Shown in pieces: positions 51,908-61,498 of a stretch of 64,000 nt of DNA (positions are counted from its first letter, which is position 1; each line of letters starts with the position of its first letter). Under the pieces are notes generated by a model that was not told where the DNA came from, did not search any database, and was given only the letters and a program-made list of their open reading frames with translations. Location: assembly GCA_023417475.1 (NCBI GenBank), contig JAEZFP010000033.1, positions 184,032-248,031 of the forward strand, written 5' to 3'. Source of the DNA: Bacillota bacterium. GTDB lineage: Bacteria; Bacillota; UBA4882; UBA8346. The position numbers and the translations under genes are program-made.

Positions 51908-53068
51908 TTGGATTATTTTTTGACGGAAGAGCAACAGATGATCAGAGATTTGGCCCGACGGATTGCTGAAGAAAAGATCGCGCCCCGGGCTTTGGAATTG
52001 GATGAAACCGGCGAATTTCCTTGGGATTTAATGAAAGTCATTGCCGAGGCCGACTTATTCGGCGTTTATTTGCCGGAAGAGTATGGCGGATTGGGCGGCG
52101 GCGTTATGGAACAATGCATCGTCGTTGAAGAGTTGTCGCGGGCTTGTAGCGGTGTTGCCGTTAGTTACGCGGCTTCCGGATTGGGCTGCATGCCGATTTT
52201 GGTTTTGGGAACTGAAGCGCAAAAAAAGCAATACCTACCGGATATTGCCTCCGGAAAACGGCTGGCTGCGTTTGGCGCCACTGAAGCCAACGCGGGTAGC
52301 GACCCGGCGGCCATGGAGACCACGGCGGTGCTTGACGGCGATGAGTATGTGTTAAACGGTACGAAACAATGGATCACCAACGGTGGCGAAGCGGAGATTT
52401 ATACCGTTATGGCGGTGACCGACAAGCGCAAAGGACCGCGGGGAATCAGCGCGTTTATTGTCGAGAAAGGCACTCCCGGCTTCAGCTTTGGTAAAAAAGA
52501 GAATAAAATGGGGATTCGCGCTTCGGCGACACGGGAATTGGTCTTTGACAATTGCCGGATTCCGAAAGGAAATTTATTAGGCGGTAAAGAAGGCATTGGT
52601 TTTATCGCAACCATGCGGACATTTGACCGGACCCGTCCGGGAATCGGCGCGCAAGCGATCGGTATTGCCCAAGGCGCTTTGGACGCGGCGGTTACATATG
52701 CAAAACAACGGGTTCAATTCGGACAACCCATCTCCTCTTTCCAGGCCATTCAACATATGTTGGCGGATATGGCGACTCAATTGGAAGCAGCCCGGGCTTT
52801 GGTTTATGCGACGGCGCGGATGATTGATTCCGGTACGAAAAATTTCTCTAAAGAGTCAGCCATGGCCAAACTGTTCGCTTCCGACGTGGCAATGAAAGTG
52901 ACGGTTGATGCGGTTCAGGTATTGGGCGGCTACGGCTATATGAAAGAATATCCGGTGGAGAAGATGATGCGCGACGCCAAGATCACGCAGATTTACGAAG
53001 GGACCAACCAAATTCAACGGAATATTATCGCGCTCGAATTGATCAAAGAATACTCTTCTCATAAATAA
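51908..53068 (+). CDS. Acyl-CoA dehydrogenase (short-chain/butyryl-CoA type)
   Basis: 386 residues from TTG 51908, giving the family-typical MDYFLTEEQQMIRD; a GTG at 51899 is an alternative. FAD-binding and substrate segments are GATEANAGSD near 126, QWITNGGEAEIY near 155, and the catalytic Glu in YEGTNQIQRNI near 365. With EtfAB next door it may be a butyryl-CoA dehydrogenase, possibly bifurcating; the chain length is inferred. Confidence 0.9.
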   Translation: MDYFLTEEQQMIRDLARRIAEEKIAPRALELDETGEFPWDLMKVIAEADLFGVYLPEEYGGLGGGVMEQCIVVEELSRACSGVAVSYAASGLGCMPILVLGTEAQKKQYLPDIASGKRLAAFGATEANAGSDPAAMETTAVLDGDEYVLNGTKQWITNGGEAEIYTVMAVTDKRKGPRGISAFIVEKGTPGFSFGKKENKMGIRASATRELVFDNCRIPKGNLLGGKEGIGFIATMRTFDRTRPGIGAQAIGIAQGALDAAVTYAKQRVQFGQPISSFQAIQHMLADMATQLEAARALVYATARMIDSGTKNFSKESAMAKLFASDVAMKVTVDAVQVLGGYGYMKEYPVEKMMRDAKITQIYEGTNQIQRNIIALELIKEYSSHK

Positions 53069-53076
53069 CAACCCAC

Positions 53077-53097
53077 AGCGCCCACGGGGCGCTTTTT
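53077..53097 (+). terminator. Terminator between acyl-CoA dehydrogenase and etfB
   Basis: AGCGCCC 53077-53083, ACG loop, GGGCGCT 53087-53093, T-run. It may be partial, letting some transcript reach etfBA. Confidence 0.8.
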
Positions 53098-53160
53098 CCA
53101 TTATCCATAACATTATTGTCGCAAATGAACATTCAAAGATTGCCGTAGGAGGAGATACTG

Positions 53161-53946
53161 GTGAAGATCGTTGTTTGTGTCAAACAAGTCCCCGAAACGA
53201 CCGAAGTAAAGATCAACCCGGAGACCAATACGTTAATTCGCGAAGGGGTTGCGAGTATCATCAATCCGTTCGATATGTATGCGGTGGAAGAGGCGATTCG
53301 GATCAAAGAAAAGGTCGGCGGGACAGTCACGATTCTTTCAATGGGTCCGCCCCAAGTCGCCGAATCATTACGGGAATTGATCGGTATGGGGGCGGATGAG
53401 GCCGTGTTGTTATCGGACCGGGCTTTTGCCGGTTCGGATACCTTGGCGACTTCATACGCATTGGCGAGAGGGATTGAAAAGATTGGCGAAGTCCAACTGG
53501 TGATCTGCGGTAAGCAAGCCATTGACGGCGACACCGCTCAGGTTGGACCGGAAATTGCGGAAAACCTCGGTTTGTCCCATGTTACCTATGTCAAAAAAGT
53601 GAATGAGATCTCGGAAGAGCAGCTTGTGGTCGAGCGGATGACAGAAGAAGGATATGAGTGGGTGCAAACGTCATTGCCGGCGCTGATCACAGTGGTTAAA
53701 GAGATCAATGAACCCCGATTGCCGTCGCTGAAAGGGATGATGCGGGCGAAGAAAGCGGAAATCCCCATCTGGTCGGCTGAAACCATTCAAGCCGATCCGG
53801 CGAAAATCGGTTTAAAAGGTTCTCCCACTTGGGTTCAGAAAATATTTATTCCGGATATCAAATGTGAAGGACAGATCTTTGAAGGGGAACCGGAAGACCA
53901 AGTCAAAAGCTTAGTCGAAGCGTTCTTGCATCATAAGGTTGTTTGA
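53161..53946 (+). CDS. etfB: Electron transfer flavoprotein subunit beta
   Basis: 261 residues from GTG with an AGGAGG ribosome site. N-terminal KIVVCVKQVPETTEVKI and the signature VKEINEPRLPSLKGMMRAKK near 180-199. Binds AMP or a second FAD in bifurcating Etf. Pairs with the EtfA downstream. Confidence 0.93.
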   Translation: MKIVVCVKQVPETTEVKINPETNTLIREGVASIINPFDMYAVEEAIRIKEKVGGTVTILSMGPPQVAESLRELIGMGADEAVLLSDRAFAGSDTLATSYALARGIEKIGEVQLVICGKQAIDGDTAQVGPEIAENLGLSHVTYVKKVNEISEEQLVVERMTEEGYEWVQTSLPALITVVKEINEPRLPSLKGMMRAKKAEIPIWSAETIQADPAKIGLKGSPTWVQKIFIPDIKCEGQIFEGEPEDQVKSLVEAFLHHKVV

Positions 53947-53993
53947 ACAGCGAACGATTTCGGAAAGGGTTACAAGGGAACGGAGGATTAGCG

Positions 53994-55190
53994 ATGGGGA
54001 TCAAAGTTCATATTGATAAATGTGTCGGATGTAAGCTCTGTATTTCCAGTTGTCCGTTTGGGATCATCGAAGTTTTGGACAAAAAAGCGACGATCAAGGA
54101 CGGTTGCACCTTATGCGGGTCGTGTGTCTCTTCCTGTAAATTCAAAGCCATTGAGATTTTGCGGGAGCAAACGATCACTATAGATAAGTCGTTATATCGC
54201 GGCGTCTGGGTTTTTGCCGAACAACGCAACGGCAAATTGGCCAACGTTGCATTGGAGCTTTTAGGTGAAGGCCGAAAACTGGCCGATGAATTGGGAGAAC
54301 CGTTGGTCGCTTTATTATTGGGCAAAGGAATTGCCGCGGAAGCCTCCAAATTAGTGGCGCACGGCGCCGATAAAGTTTGGGTCGCCGATGCCCCGGAATT
54401 GGAAGACTTTGTCGAAGGGCCCTATACCCAAGTGATCACCGACTTGGTCGACCAGGCGAAACCAAATATTATCTTGATGGGCGCCACGGCCATGGGGCGG
54501 TCGCTCGCTCCCAAAGTGGCGGCGCGGTTGCAAACCGGTTTGACCGCCGATTGTACGGCGCTTGAGGTGGATGGGAAAGAGAAAAATCTGTTGCAAACCC
54601 GGCCGGCGTTTGGCGGTAATTTGATGGCCACGATTCTTTGCCCCAATCACCGCCCGCAAATGGCGACAGTCCGTCCGAAAGTTTTCAAACCGCTGGCTGC
54701 CGATTCAACTCGTCACGGTGAGATTGTGACGGTGGATACTTCCAAAATCGCTTGGGACCTTCGGACCAAGGTGTTGGAATTTGTCAATGAGGTTGGTCCG
54801 ACGATCAATTTGGAAGAGGCCAATATCATTATCTCCGGCGGACGGGGTTTAGGCGATCCGAAAAATTTCAAATTCGTCGCGGAATTAGCCGAAGTGCTCG
54901 GCGGAGCGGTCGGCGCGTCCCGGGCGGCGGTGGATGCCGGTTGGGTCGCTTATTCGCATCAAGTGGGTCAGACGGGTAAAACCGTTGGGCCGAAGATTTA
55001 CTTTGCCTGCGGTATTCATGGGGCGATTCAGCATTTGGCAGGGATGCAATCGTCGGATATCATCATCGCCATCAATAAAAATCCCGACGCCCCCATCTTT
55101 AAAGTGGCCAAATACGGAATCGTCGGTGACGTATTGCAAATTTTGCCGCTGTTGACGAAAGAGTTTAAACGGGCGCTGAACAAAGAGTAA
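53994..55190 (+). CDS. etfA: Electron transfer flavoprotein subunit alpha with N-terminal ferredoxin domain
   Basis: 398 residues from ATG 53994, with GGAGGA upstream. Residues 1-65 form a two-cluster ferredoxin: CVGCKLCISSC near 11-21 and CTLCGSCVSSC near 39-49. The rest is EtfA, ending with the FAD signature region ISGGRGLGDPKNF near 281 and YFACGIHGAIQHLAGMQSS. Fd-fused EtfA occurs in anaerobes where Etf exchanges electrons with ferredoxin or lactate/acyl-CoA dehydrogenases. Confidence 0.93.
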   Translation: MGIKVHIDKCVGCKLCISSCPFGIIEVLDKKATIKDGCTLCGSCVSSCKFKAIEILREQTITIDKSLYRGVWVFAEQRNGKLANVALELLGEGRKLADELGEPLVALLLGKGIAAEASKLVAHGADKVWVADAPELEDFVEGPYTQVITDLVDQAKPNIILMGATAMGRSLAPKVAARLQTGLTADCTALEVDGKEKNLLQTRPAFGGNLMATILCPNHRPQMATVRPKVFKPLAADSTRHGEIVTVDTSKIAWDLRTKVLEFVNEVGPTINLEEANIIISGGRGLGDPKNFKFVAELAEVLGGAVGASRAAVDAGWVAYSHQVGQTGKTVGPKIYFACGIHGAIQHLAGMQSSDIIIAINKNPDAPIFKVAKYGIVGDVLQILPLLTKEFKRALNKE

Positions 55191-55220
55191 AATACTCGCA
55201 GCTTTTTGAAAGATGATTCG

Positions 55221-55252
55221 TCCCCCTCTCGTTTTGGGAGGGGGATTTATTT
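55221..55252 (+). terminator. Terminator of etfBA
   Basis: 55221-55230 pairs with 55236-55245 (10 bp with one G-T pair), followed by a T-rich stretch. Confidence 0.82.
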
Positions 55253-55491
55253 TGGTCGATCATTGCGGCAACGATTCATCGGGTCAACGAAGACGGTTGG
55301 GGAAAATAATTGGAACGAATCTGGCGGCCCGAAACATAATAACGGCGATAATTCGCAAATATAATAATTGAGGGAGTTGCATAATTCGCTGATTTGACAC
55401 GCTCGTCCGTACCAAGCCGAAGTAGGGTGTTTCGACGGCGGATGCGCTAATTAGGCGATTTCCATCATTGAAAAATTTCACGCCAGACCAA

Positions 55492-55503
55492 GTATAATTA
55501 TAC
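55492..55503. promoter_or_regulatory. Upstream ARG-box-like palindrome
   Basis: GTATAATTATAC, a perfect 12-bp palindrome, 89 bp before a second one. It covers a TATAAT with a TTGAAA 19 bp upstream, so it may be part of a second promoter. Confidence 0.5.
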
Positions 55504-55558
55504 ACAGGAAGATGACTCGGAGTTCATCAATATTTAATATTTTTACTGCGAATAATAC

Positions 55559-55592
55559 TTGCATGCTATACATCATCTATGTATAATTATAA
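55559..55592 (+). promoter_or_regulatory. Promoter of argCJBDG overlapped by ARG-box-like site
   Basis: TTGCAT at 55559-55564, 17-bp spacer, TATAAT at 55582-55587. The -10 lies inside GTATAATTATAA (55581-55592), nearly identical to the upstream palindrome. An arginine repressor bound here would cover the -10. Confidence 0.65.
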
Positions 55593-55632
55593 AAAAGAGT
55601 CTGGTAATTTGAACCAAAAAGAGGTTGGATCA

Positions 55633-56682
55633 ATGGAACAAATGATCAAGGTAGGTATTATCGGCGCGTCGGGTTATACCGGCGGAGAGTTAATCCGGAT
55701 CTTGGCGCAGCACCCGAAGGTCGAAGTCACCGCGATTACCTCACGGACCCATGAAGGGAAACGGCTCGAAGAGGTTTTTGCCAATTTTGTCGGCTGGAAA
55801 GGTCCGGTGTTTAGCGGTTCCGATTCTCCCGAAGCGGTAGCGGACTGCGATATTGTGTTTTTAGCGGTTCCCCATGCGGTGGCGATGCAAATTGCGCCGG
55901 TGCTAATCGCTAAGAAACAAAAAGTGATCGACTTGGGAGCGGACTTCCGTTTCCGGGATTATCAAGTCTATGAAACGTGGTATAAACATGAGCACAGTCA
56001 ACGGGAGTTGACCAATTTGGCGGTCTACGGCCTGCCGGAAATTTACCGGAAAGAGATCCGGGAAGCGGCGCTCATTGGAAATCCCGGTTGTTATCCCACC
56101 AGCATCATTTTGCCGCTGTGTCCATTGATCAAGACCGGACTGATCAATGTGGATCAGATCATCATTGATTCCAAATCCGGCGTCTCAGGGGCGGGGCGCA
56201 AACCGGACGTGGCTTATCATTTCCCGGAGTTGTTTGGCAATTTTAAAGCGTACGGTTTGGTGAATCACCGTCATACTCCCGAGATCGAACAGGAACTCTC
56301 CAAACTGGCCGGCAAAGAGTTGGCTGTTTCGTTCACGCCGCATTTACTGCCGATTGCCCGTGGCATTCTCAGTACGATTCATGTCGGTTTGACGAAAGAA
56401 GTGAGTGGGACCGCAATCGAAACTTTGTTGGAAGAAGCGTATCAGGGTGAACCGTTTGTGAAGATTATGAAAGCTCCGTTACTGCCGGAGCTAAAAGGGG
56501 TCGTCGGCACCAATTGTTGTCATATCGCCGTCCGGGTTGATCCCCGAACCAAACAACTGATCATCGTTTCGGTCATTGACAACATGATTAAAGGTTCTTC
56601 CGGTCAGGCGATTCAAAATATGAACATCATGTGCGATTTGCCCGAAACAATGGGGCTGGTTCATTGGCCCTTATATCCCTGA
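55633..56682 (+). CDS. argC: N-acetyl-gamma-glutamyl-phosphate reductase
   Basis: 349 residues from ATG 55633; the longer frame from 55579 starts within the operator and is rejected. IIGASGYTGGELIRIL at the start binds NADP, and the active-site Cys is C153 in GNPGCYPTS. Third step of arginine synthesis. First gene of argCJBDG. Confidence 0.96.
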   Translation: MEQMIKVGIIGASGYTGGELIRILAQHPKVEVTAITSRTHEGKRLEEVFANFVGWKGPVFSGSDSPEAVADCDIVFLAVPHAVAMQIAPVLIAKKQKVIDLGADFRFRDYQVYETWYKHEHSQRELTNLAVYGLPEIYRKEIREAALIGNPGCYPTSIILPLCPLIKTGLINVDQIIIDSKSGVSGAGRKPDVAYHFPELFGNFKAYGLVNHRHTPEIEQELSKLAGKELAVSFTPHLLPIARGILSTIHVGLTKEVSGTAIETLLEEAYQGEPFVKIMKAPLLPELKGVVGTNCCHIAVRVDPRTKQLIIVSVIDNMIKGSSGQAIQNMNIMCDLPETMGLVHWPLYP

Positions 56683-56748
56683 GCGGGAAATGCGTAAGGT
56701 GAAATTCCGCTGTAAGCATACAGGGTTTGAGCCATAGGAGGGTTCATT

Positions 56749-57948
56749 ATGCAGATTATCGACGGCGGCGTGACGGCCGCGCAAGGATTTCTAGCCGGGG
56801 GGATGGCCAGCGGCATTAAGAAAAGCGGCAAAACCGATCTGGCCATTGTTTATTCGGAAATTCCGGCGGTCGCAGCCGGTATCTTTACCACCAATGTGGT
56901 CCAGGCCGCTCCGGTCATTTTCTCCAAGCAACAATTGCAGCATGACCAGGCGCAGGCGGTCATCATCAATAGCGGCAACGCCAACGCCTGCGTGCCGGAC
57001 GGCATGGCAGTGACGGAGGCAATGGCTAAAGCGGCGGCGGAGTTTTTGGCGATTCCGCCGGAAGTGGTGGTGGTCGCATCCACCGGAGTCATCGGCGTCC
57101 AGTTGCCGGTGGTCAAGATTCAAACCGCCTTGCAAGCCAAACCGCAATTTCTGAGTTCGGCGGGGGGAGCGGCGGCGGCGCAGGCGATCATGACCACCGA
57201 CACGTTCCCGAAAGAGGCGGCGGTTGAATTTGCGTTGGACGGTCGCAAAGTCCGGGTGGGCGGCATGGCCAAGGGATCGGGAATGATCCATCCCAATATG
57301 GCGACCATGCTTGGCTTGGTCACTACCGACGTCGCCATTGGTCCCGAATTGCTGAAAAAAGCGCTACGGCGGGCGGGGGATCTGTCGTTCAACCGGATTA
57401 CGGTCGATGGCGACACCAGCACCAATGACTGCTTGATGGTGTTTGCCAATGGGAAGGCTGCCAACCCAGCCATTGTGGAAGAGGGACCGGCCTATCAGCT
57501 GTTTTTAGAGGCATTGGCGACCGTATGCAAAGCGTTGGCCCGTCAGATTGCCAAAGACGGCGAGGGCGCCACCAAATTGGTGGAGATCAAAGTGATTGGC
57601 GCTCCAACCGAAACCGAAGCGGTGGTGATCGGCAAATCGATTGCCCGGTCCAACCTGGTCAAGACGGCGTTGTTCGGCGAAGACGCCAACTGGGGCCGGA
57701 TCTTGGCCGCGGCCGGTTATTCGGGCGTGATTTTCGACCCGGCCAACGTCGCGATTTACCTCGGCGATTTACTGGTCTGCCAGCATGGCATGGGGTTGGT
57801 CTTTGATGAAGAACAGGCGAAACGGATCCTGGAAGCCAACGAACTGGTGATCACGGTGGATTTGGGCGCCGGTGCGGCGGAGGCCGCCATCTGGACTTGC
57901 GATCTGAGTTACGATTATGTCAAAATCAACGGCAGTTACCGGACTTGA
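56749..57948 (+). CDS. argJ: Glutamate N-acetyltransferase / amino-acid acetyltransferase
   Basis: 399 residues. Recycles the acetyl group from N-acetylornithine to glutamate. It self-cleaves before the Thr of PNMATMLG (T186), which becomes the nucleophile. Bifunctional or monofunctional status cannot be decided from sequence. GGAGGG ribosome site. Confidence 0.95.
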   Translation: MQIIDGGVTAAQGFLAGGMASGIKKSGKTDLAIVYSEIPAVAAGIFTTNVVQAAPVIFSKQQLQHDQAQAVIINSGNANACVPDGMAVTEAMAKAAAEFLAIPPEVVVVASTGVIGVQLPVVKIQTALQAKPQFLSSAGGAAAAQAIMTTDTFPKEAAVEFALDGRKVRVGGMAKGSGMIHPNMATMLGLVTTDVAIGPELLKKALRRAGDLSFNRITVDGDTSTNDCLMVFANGKAANPAIVEEGPAYQLFLEALATVCKALARQIAKDGEGATKLVEIKVIGAPTETEAVVIGKSIARSNLVKTALFGEDANWGRILAAAGYSGVIFDPANVAIYLGDLLVCQHGMGLVFDEEQAKRILEANELVITVDLGAGAAEAAIWTCDLSYDYVKINGSYRT

Positions 57949-57997
57949 AATATTTTTTGGAATTTGTTACTTGAGGAATGAAAGGAGGCTTGTTGCA

Positions 57998-58882
57998 ATG
58001 AATGAAATTATCGCGAAAGCCGGGGTACTGGTTGAGGCGATTCCCTATATCCGGACCTTTCATGGCAAAACCTTTGTGATCAAATACGGCGGCAACGCGA
58101 TGATCAACGAGGAGCTAAAACAAGGCGTGATGCAGGATATTGTCCTCTTAAAGTTTCTGGGGGTCAATCCGGTAGTGATTCACGGCGGCGGTCCGGAGAT
58201 CACCAATATGTTGAACCGGGTCGGCAAGAAAGCCCAATTTGTGCAAGGACTGCGGGTTACCGACGCCGAAACGATGGAGATCGTCCAGATGGTTCTGGTC
58301 GGAAAACTCAATAAAGAGATTGTCGCCAAGTTAAATTTGACCGGAGGTAAAGCAGTCGGGCTGTCGGGTCAGGACGCCAAGCTGATCACGGCGCAGAAAA
58401 CCCAACCGACCATGCCGGAAGGATTCGTTGGCGAGATTCCCGATATCGGTTTTGTCGGCGAGGTTACCGCGATCGACACCACCATCATCAAACAGTTGTT
58501 GGCGGAGAATTATATCCCGGTCGTCTCCTCAATCGGGGTCGGGGAAGACGGGGTCAGTTACAATATTAACGCCGATACGGCCGCCGGGGAATTGGCGGCG
58601 GCGTTGCAAGCGGAGAAGTTGATTATGCTCACCGACGTCGAGGGCATTTTTGAGGACTATCAGGATAAATCATCGTTAATCTCCGCGTTACAGATCGAGC
58701 GGGCTTATCAGATGATCAACAGCGGGACCATCGAAGGCGGAATGATCCCGAAGGTGCAGGCTTGTATCACCGCGCTTCAACATGGTGTCAACCGGACTCA
58801 TATTATTGATGGCCGCCTGTTACATTCGATGTTGCTGGAGATCCTAACGGATCAAGGAATCGGGACCATGGTTGTCCCCTGA
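57998..58882 (+). CDS. argB: Acetylglutamate kinase
   Basis: 294 residues from ATG 57998 with an AAAGGAGG ribosome site; the upstream frame to 57917 overlaps argJ and is not used. KYGGNAMI near 28, HGGGPEI near 62 and the INADTAAGELAAAL stretch near 192. The N-terminal helix typical of arginine-inhibited kinases (LVEAIPYIRTFHGKTFVIKYGG context) is present, so feedback inhibition is plausible. Confidence 0.96.
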   Translation: MNEIIAKAGVLVEAIPYIRTFHGKTFVIKYGGNAMINEELKQGVMQDIVLLKFLGVNPVVIHGGGPEITNMLNRVGKKAQFVQGLRVTDAETMEIVQMVLVGKLNKEIVAKLNLTGGKAVGLSGQDAKLITAQKTQPTMPEGFVGEIPDIGFVGEVTAIDTTIIKQLLAENYIPVVSSIGVGEDGVSYNINADTAAGELAAALQAEKLIMLTDVEGIFEDYQDKSSLISALQIERAYQMINSGTIEGGMIPKVQACITALQHGVNRTHIIDGRLLHSMLLEILTDQGIGTMVVP

Positions 58883-58897
58883 AAGTAGGTGTTGGGA

Positions 58898-60082
58898 ATG
58901 AATACCCAAGAATATGTCGCGCTTGGACAGCAGTCGATCATGCGGAATGTCGGGCGGTTGCCGCTGGTCTTTTCCAAAGGGGCCGGATCGCGGCTTTGGG
59001 ATGCCGACGGCAAGGAATATATCGATCTGTTAACCGGGATTTCCGTTCATAACTTCGGCCACAATCATCCCGCGATTACCGAGGCGTTGATTCGTCAAGC
59101 GACGAAACTTACCCATGTCTCCAACTATTTTTATCTGGAGGAACAGATTTTATTGGCTGACGCGTTGGCCAAACTCACCGGGTATGATCAGGTTTTCTTC
59201 AGCAACAGCGGCGCGGAGGCCAATGAAGCGGCGTTGAAATTAGCCCGGAAATACGGCAAAACCCATTTAAACGGCAAGTTTCAGATCGTTACCGCGCTGG
59301 ATTCCTTTCACGGCCGGACCTTCGGCGCGTTATCGGCGACGGGCCAGCCGAAGTATCAGGCTTATTTTCAACCGGTGGTTCCGGGTTTCGCTTATGCGGA
59401 GATGAATAATCTGGCGTCGTGGCAAGCGGCGATTGGCGACCAAACCTGCGCCATTCTGATCGAATTGGTCCAGGGCGAGGGCGGCGTGGTGCCGGCCGAT
59501 CCCGAGTTTATCCGGGGCTTGTATGAATTCTGTCAAGAACGACAGATCCTGTTTATGGTCGACGAGGTGCAGACCGGATTTGGCCGGACCGGGAAGTGTT
59601 TCGCTTATGAACACTTCGGCTTTCAACCCGATGTCATGACCATCGCCAAGATGCTGGGCGGCGGAATTCCGTGCGGCGCCTTGCTGGTCAATGAAAAAGC
59701 CAACCTGTTTGAGCCGGGCGACCACAGCACGACGATCGGCGGCGGCGCCATGGCCTTTGCGGCGGGGCTGGCCGTCTTGAAGCTGTTGCAAGAACCGGGA
59801 TTTTTTGCGGAAGTTGTCCGCAAAGGCCAATACATTAAAGACACCTGGGAGAGCTGGCGCGAAGAATTGCCGCAGGTTAAAGGGGGCCGGGGTTTGGGGA
59901 TGATGTTGGCTTTGGATCTGAACATTCCCAGCAAACCGGTGATGTTGAAGTGCCTGGAAGCGGGACTGATCGTCAATGCGGTCACAGAGTCGGCGATCCG
60001 GATTTTACCGGCGCTGAACATCAGCCAAAACGATCTTGACGAAGGATTGGCTATTTTGAAGCAGGTTATTCAGGCATCCTAA
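58898..60082 (+). CDS. argD: Acetylornithine aminotransferase
   Basis: 394 residues from ATG 58898; a GTG at 58889 is an alternative. PLP-dependent class III aminotransferase with FSNSGAEANEAALKLARKY near 102, DEVQTGFGRTG near 220 and the PLP lysine K251 in IAKMLGGG. Confidence 0.95.
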   Translation: MNTQEYVALGQQSIMRNVGRLPLVFSKGAGSRLWDADGKEYIDLLTGISVHNFGHNHPAITEALIRQATKLTHVSNYFYLEEQILLADALAKLTGYDQVFFSNSGAEANEAALKLARKYGKTHLNGKFQIVTALDSFHGRTFGALSATGQPKYQAYFQPVVPGFAYAEMNNLASWQAAIGDQTCAILIELVQGEGGVVPADPEFIRGLYEFCQERQILFMVDEVQTGFGRTGKCFAYEHFGFQPDVMTIAKMLGGGIPCGALLVNEKANLFEPGDHSTTIGGGAMAFAAGLAVLKLLQEPGFFAEVVRKGQYIKDTWESWREELPQVKGGRGLGMMLALDLNIPSKPVMLKCLEAGLIVNAVTESAIRILPALNISQNDLDEGLAILKQVIQAS

Positions 60083-60132
60083 GCGAAATATCATGCGTTG
60101 ATACGAGACGATACGATGAGGAGGAAACAACA

Positions 60133-61344
60133 GTGGGTAAACTGAATAAAGTCGTTTTAGCATATTCGGGCGGTTTGGATACGTCGATTATTATTCCCTG
60201 GTTAAAAGAGAATTACGGTTGCGAAGTGATTGCTTATGCCGCGGATGTGGGCCAAGAGGAAGAACTGGAACCGTTAAACGAGAAGGCGATCAAGACCGGG
60301 GCCAGCAAGATTTATATTGAGGACCTAAAGCAAGAGTTCGTCAAGGACTTCGTTTTCCCAATGTTGAAGTCGGGCGCGATCTATGAAGGCAAGTACTTGA
60401 TGGGAACGTCGATCGCCCGGCCGGTGATCGCCAAACGGCAAGTGGAGATCGCCATCAAGGAAGGCGCCGACGCGGTGGCGCATGGCGCGACCGGCAAAGG
60501 CAACGATCAAGTCCGGTTTGAGTTGACCTTTAAAGCCTTACAACCCGATTTGAAAATCATCGCCCCTTGGCGGGAATGGGATATCAAATCCCGGGATGAA
60601 GAGATTGATTATGCCGAGCAACGTGGCATTCCGGTACCGGTTTCCAAGGCGAAACCGTATTCGATGGACCGCAATCTCTGGCACATCAGCTACGAGGGGG
60701 GAGTTCTCGAGGATCCCTGGCATGAATACACCGAAGAAATGTTTATCTTGACCACCGCCCCGGAAAAAGCCCCCGATCAAGCGGAAATCGTCACGATTGA
60801 TTTTGAAAAGGGCGTCCCGGTGGCGATCAACGGCCAAGGTTACGATCCGGTGGCGTTGATCTTTAAACTGAATGAGATTGGCGGGCGGCATGGCGTCGGC
60901 CGGATCGATATTGTCGAAAACCGTTTGGTGGGCATGAAATCGCGGGGCGTCTACGAGACGCCGGGCGGCACCATTCTTTATGAGGCGCACCACGCCTTGG
61001 AGACCATTACCTTGGATCGGGATACCCTTCATTACAAACAGATGATGGCGGGACGTTATGCCGAGCTGGTCTATAACGGCCAATGGTTTACCCCGTTACG
61101 GCAGGCGATGGATGTCTTTATCGACCAAACCCAGGAACGGGTTAGCGGATCGGTCAAACTGAAGCTGTTCAAAGGTTCGGTGCAAACGGTCGGCCGGAAA
61201 TCGCCTTTCTCTCTTTACCAAGAGAAACTGGCCACTTTTGGCGCCGATGAAGTATACAATCAAAAGGATGCCGAAGGGTTTATCAACCTGTTCGGATTGC
61301 CGTTGAAAGTGCAAGCGTCCTTGAATCAAAGCTTGAAGAAGTAA
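60133..61344 (+). CDS. argG: Argininosuccinate synthase
   Basis: 403 residues from GTG with GAGGAGG upstream. AYSGGLDTSIIIPWLKE (ATP loop) near 10, and HGATGKGNDQVRFE near 117. Joins citrulline and aspartate. argH, argF and carAB are not in the window. Confidence 0.97.
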   Translation: MGKLNKVVLAYSGGLDTSIIIPWLKENYGCEVIAYAADVGQEEELEPLNEKAIKTGASKIYIEDLKQEFVKDFVFPMLKSGAIYEGKYLMGTSIARPVIAKRQVEIAIKEGADAVAHGATGKGNDQVRFELTFKALQPDLKIIAPWREWDIKSRDEEIDYAEQRGIPVPVSKAKPYSMDRNLWHISYEGGVLEDPWHEYTEEMFILTTAPEKAPDQAEIVTIDFEKGVPVAINGQGYDPVALIFKLNEIGGRHGVGRIDIVENRLVGMKSRGVYETPGGTILYEAHHALETITLDRDTLHYKQMMAGRYAELVYNGQWFTPLRQAMDVFIDQTQERVSGSVKLKLFKGSVQTVGRKSPFSLYQEKLATFGADEVYNQKDAEGFINLFGLPLKVQASLNQSLKK

Positions 61345-61388
61345 CATTTCCGACAGCGCAATATCACAATCAACCGGTTATTAGAAAG

Positions 61389-61420
61389 CAAGCCCAATTT
61401 CTGGCTTGTTTTTCTTTTTG
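61389..61420 (+). terminator. Terminator of the arg operon
   Basis: CAAGCC 61389-61394 pairs with GGCTTG 61403-61408, eight-nt loop, then TTTTTCTTTTT. Confidence 0.75.
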
Positions 61421-61498
61421 CTTCCAATCTTTCAAACATAAAAAGCAGCGAAAAACTTAAAACTATCCTCAGATAACGAAGGAGGGTAAGCGAAAAGG

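Larger units (their letters stand above)
55253..55632. other. Upstream region of the arginine operon
   Basis: About 240 bp with no recognised gene, followed by two ARG-box-like palindromes and the arg promoter. The minus-strand reading frame at 55284-55505 has no ribosome site or family resemblance. Confidence 0.6.

Noticed and set aside
55284..55505. Minus-strand 73-codon frame upstream of argC
   Set aside because: No ribosome site, overlaps the arg control region, no family resemblance.
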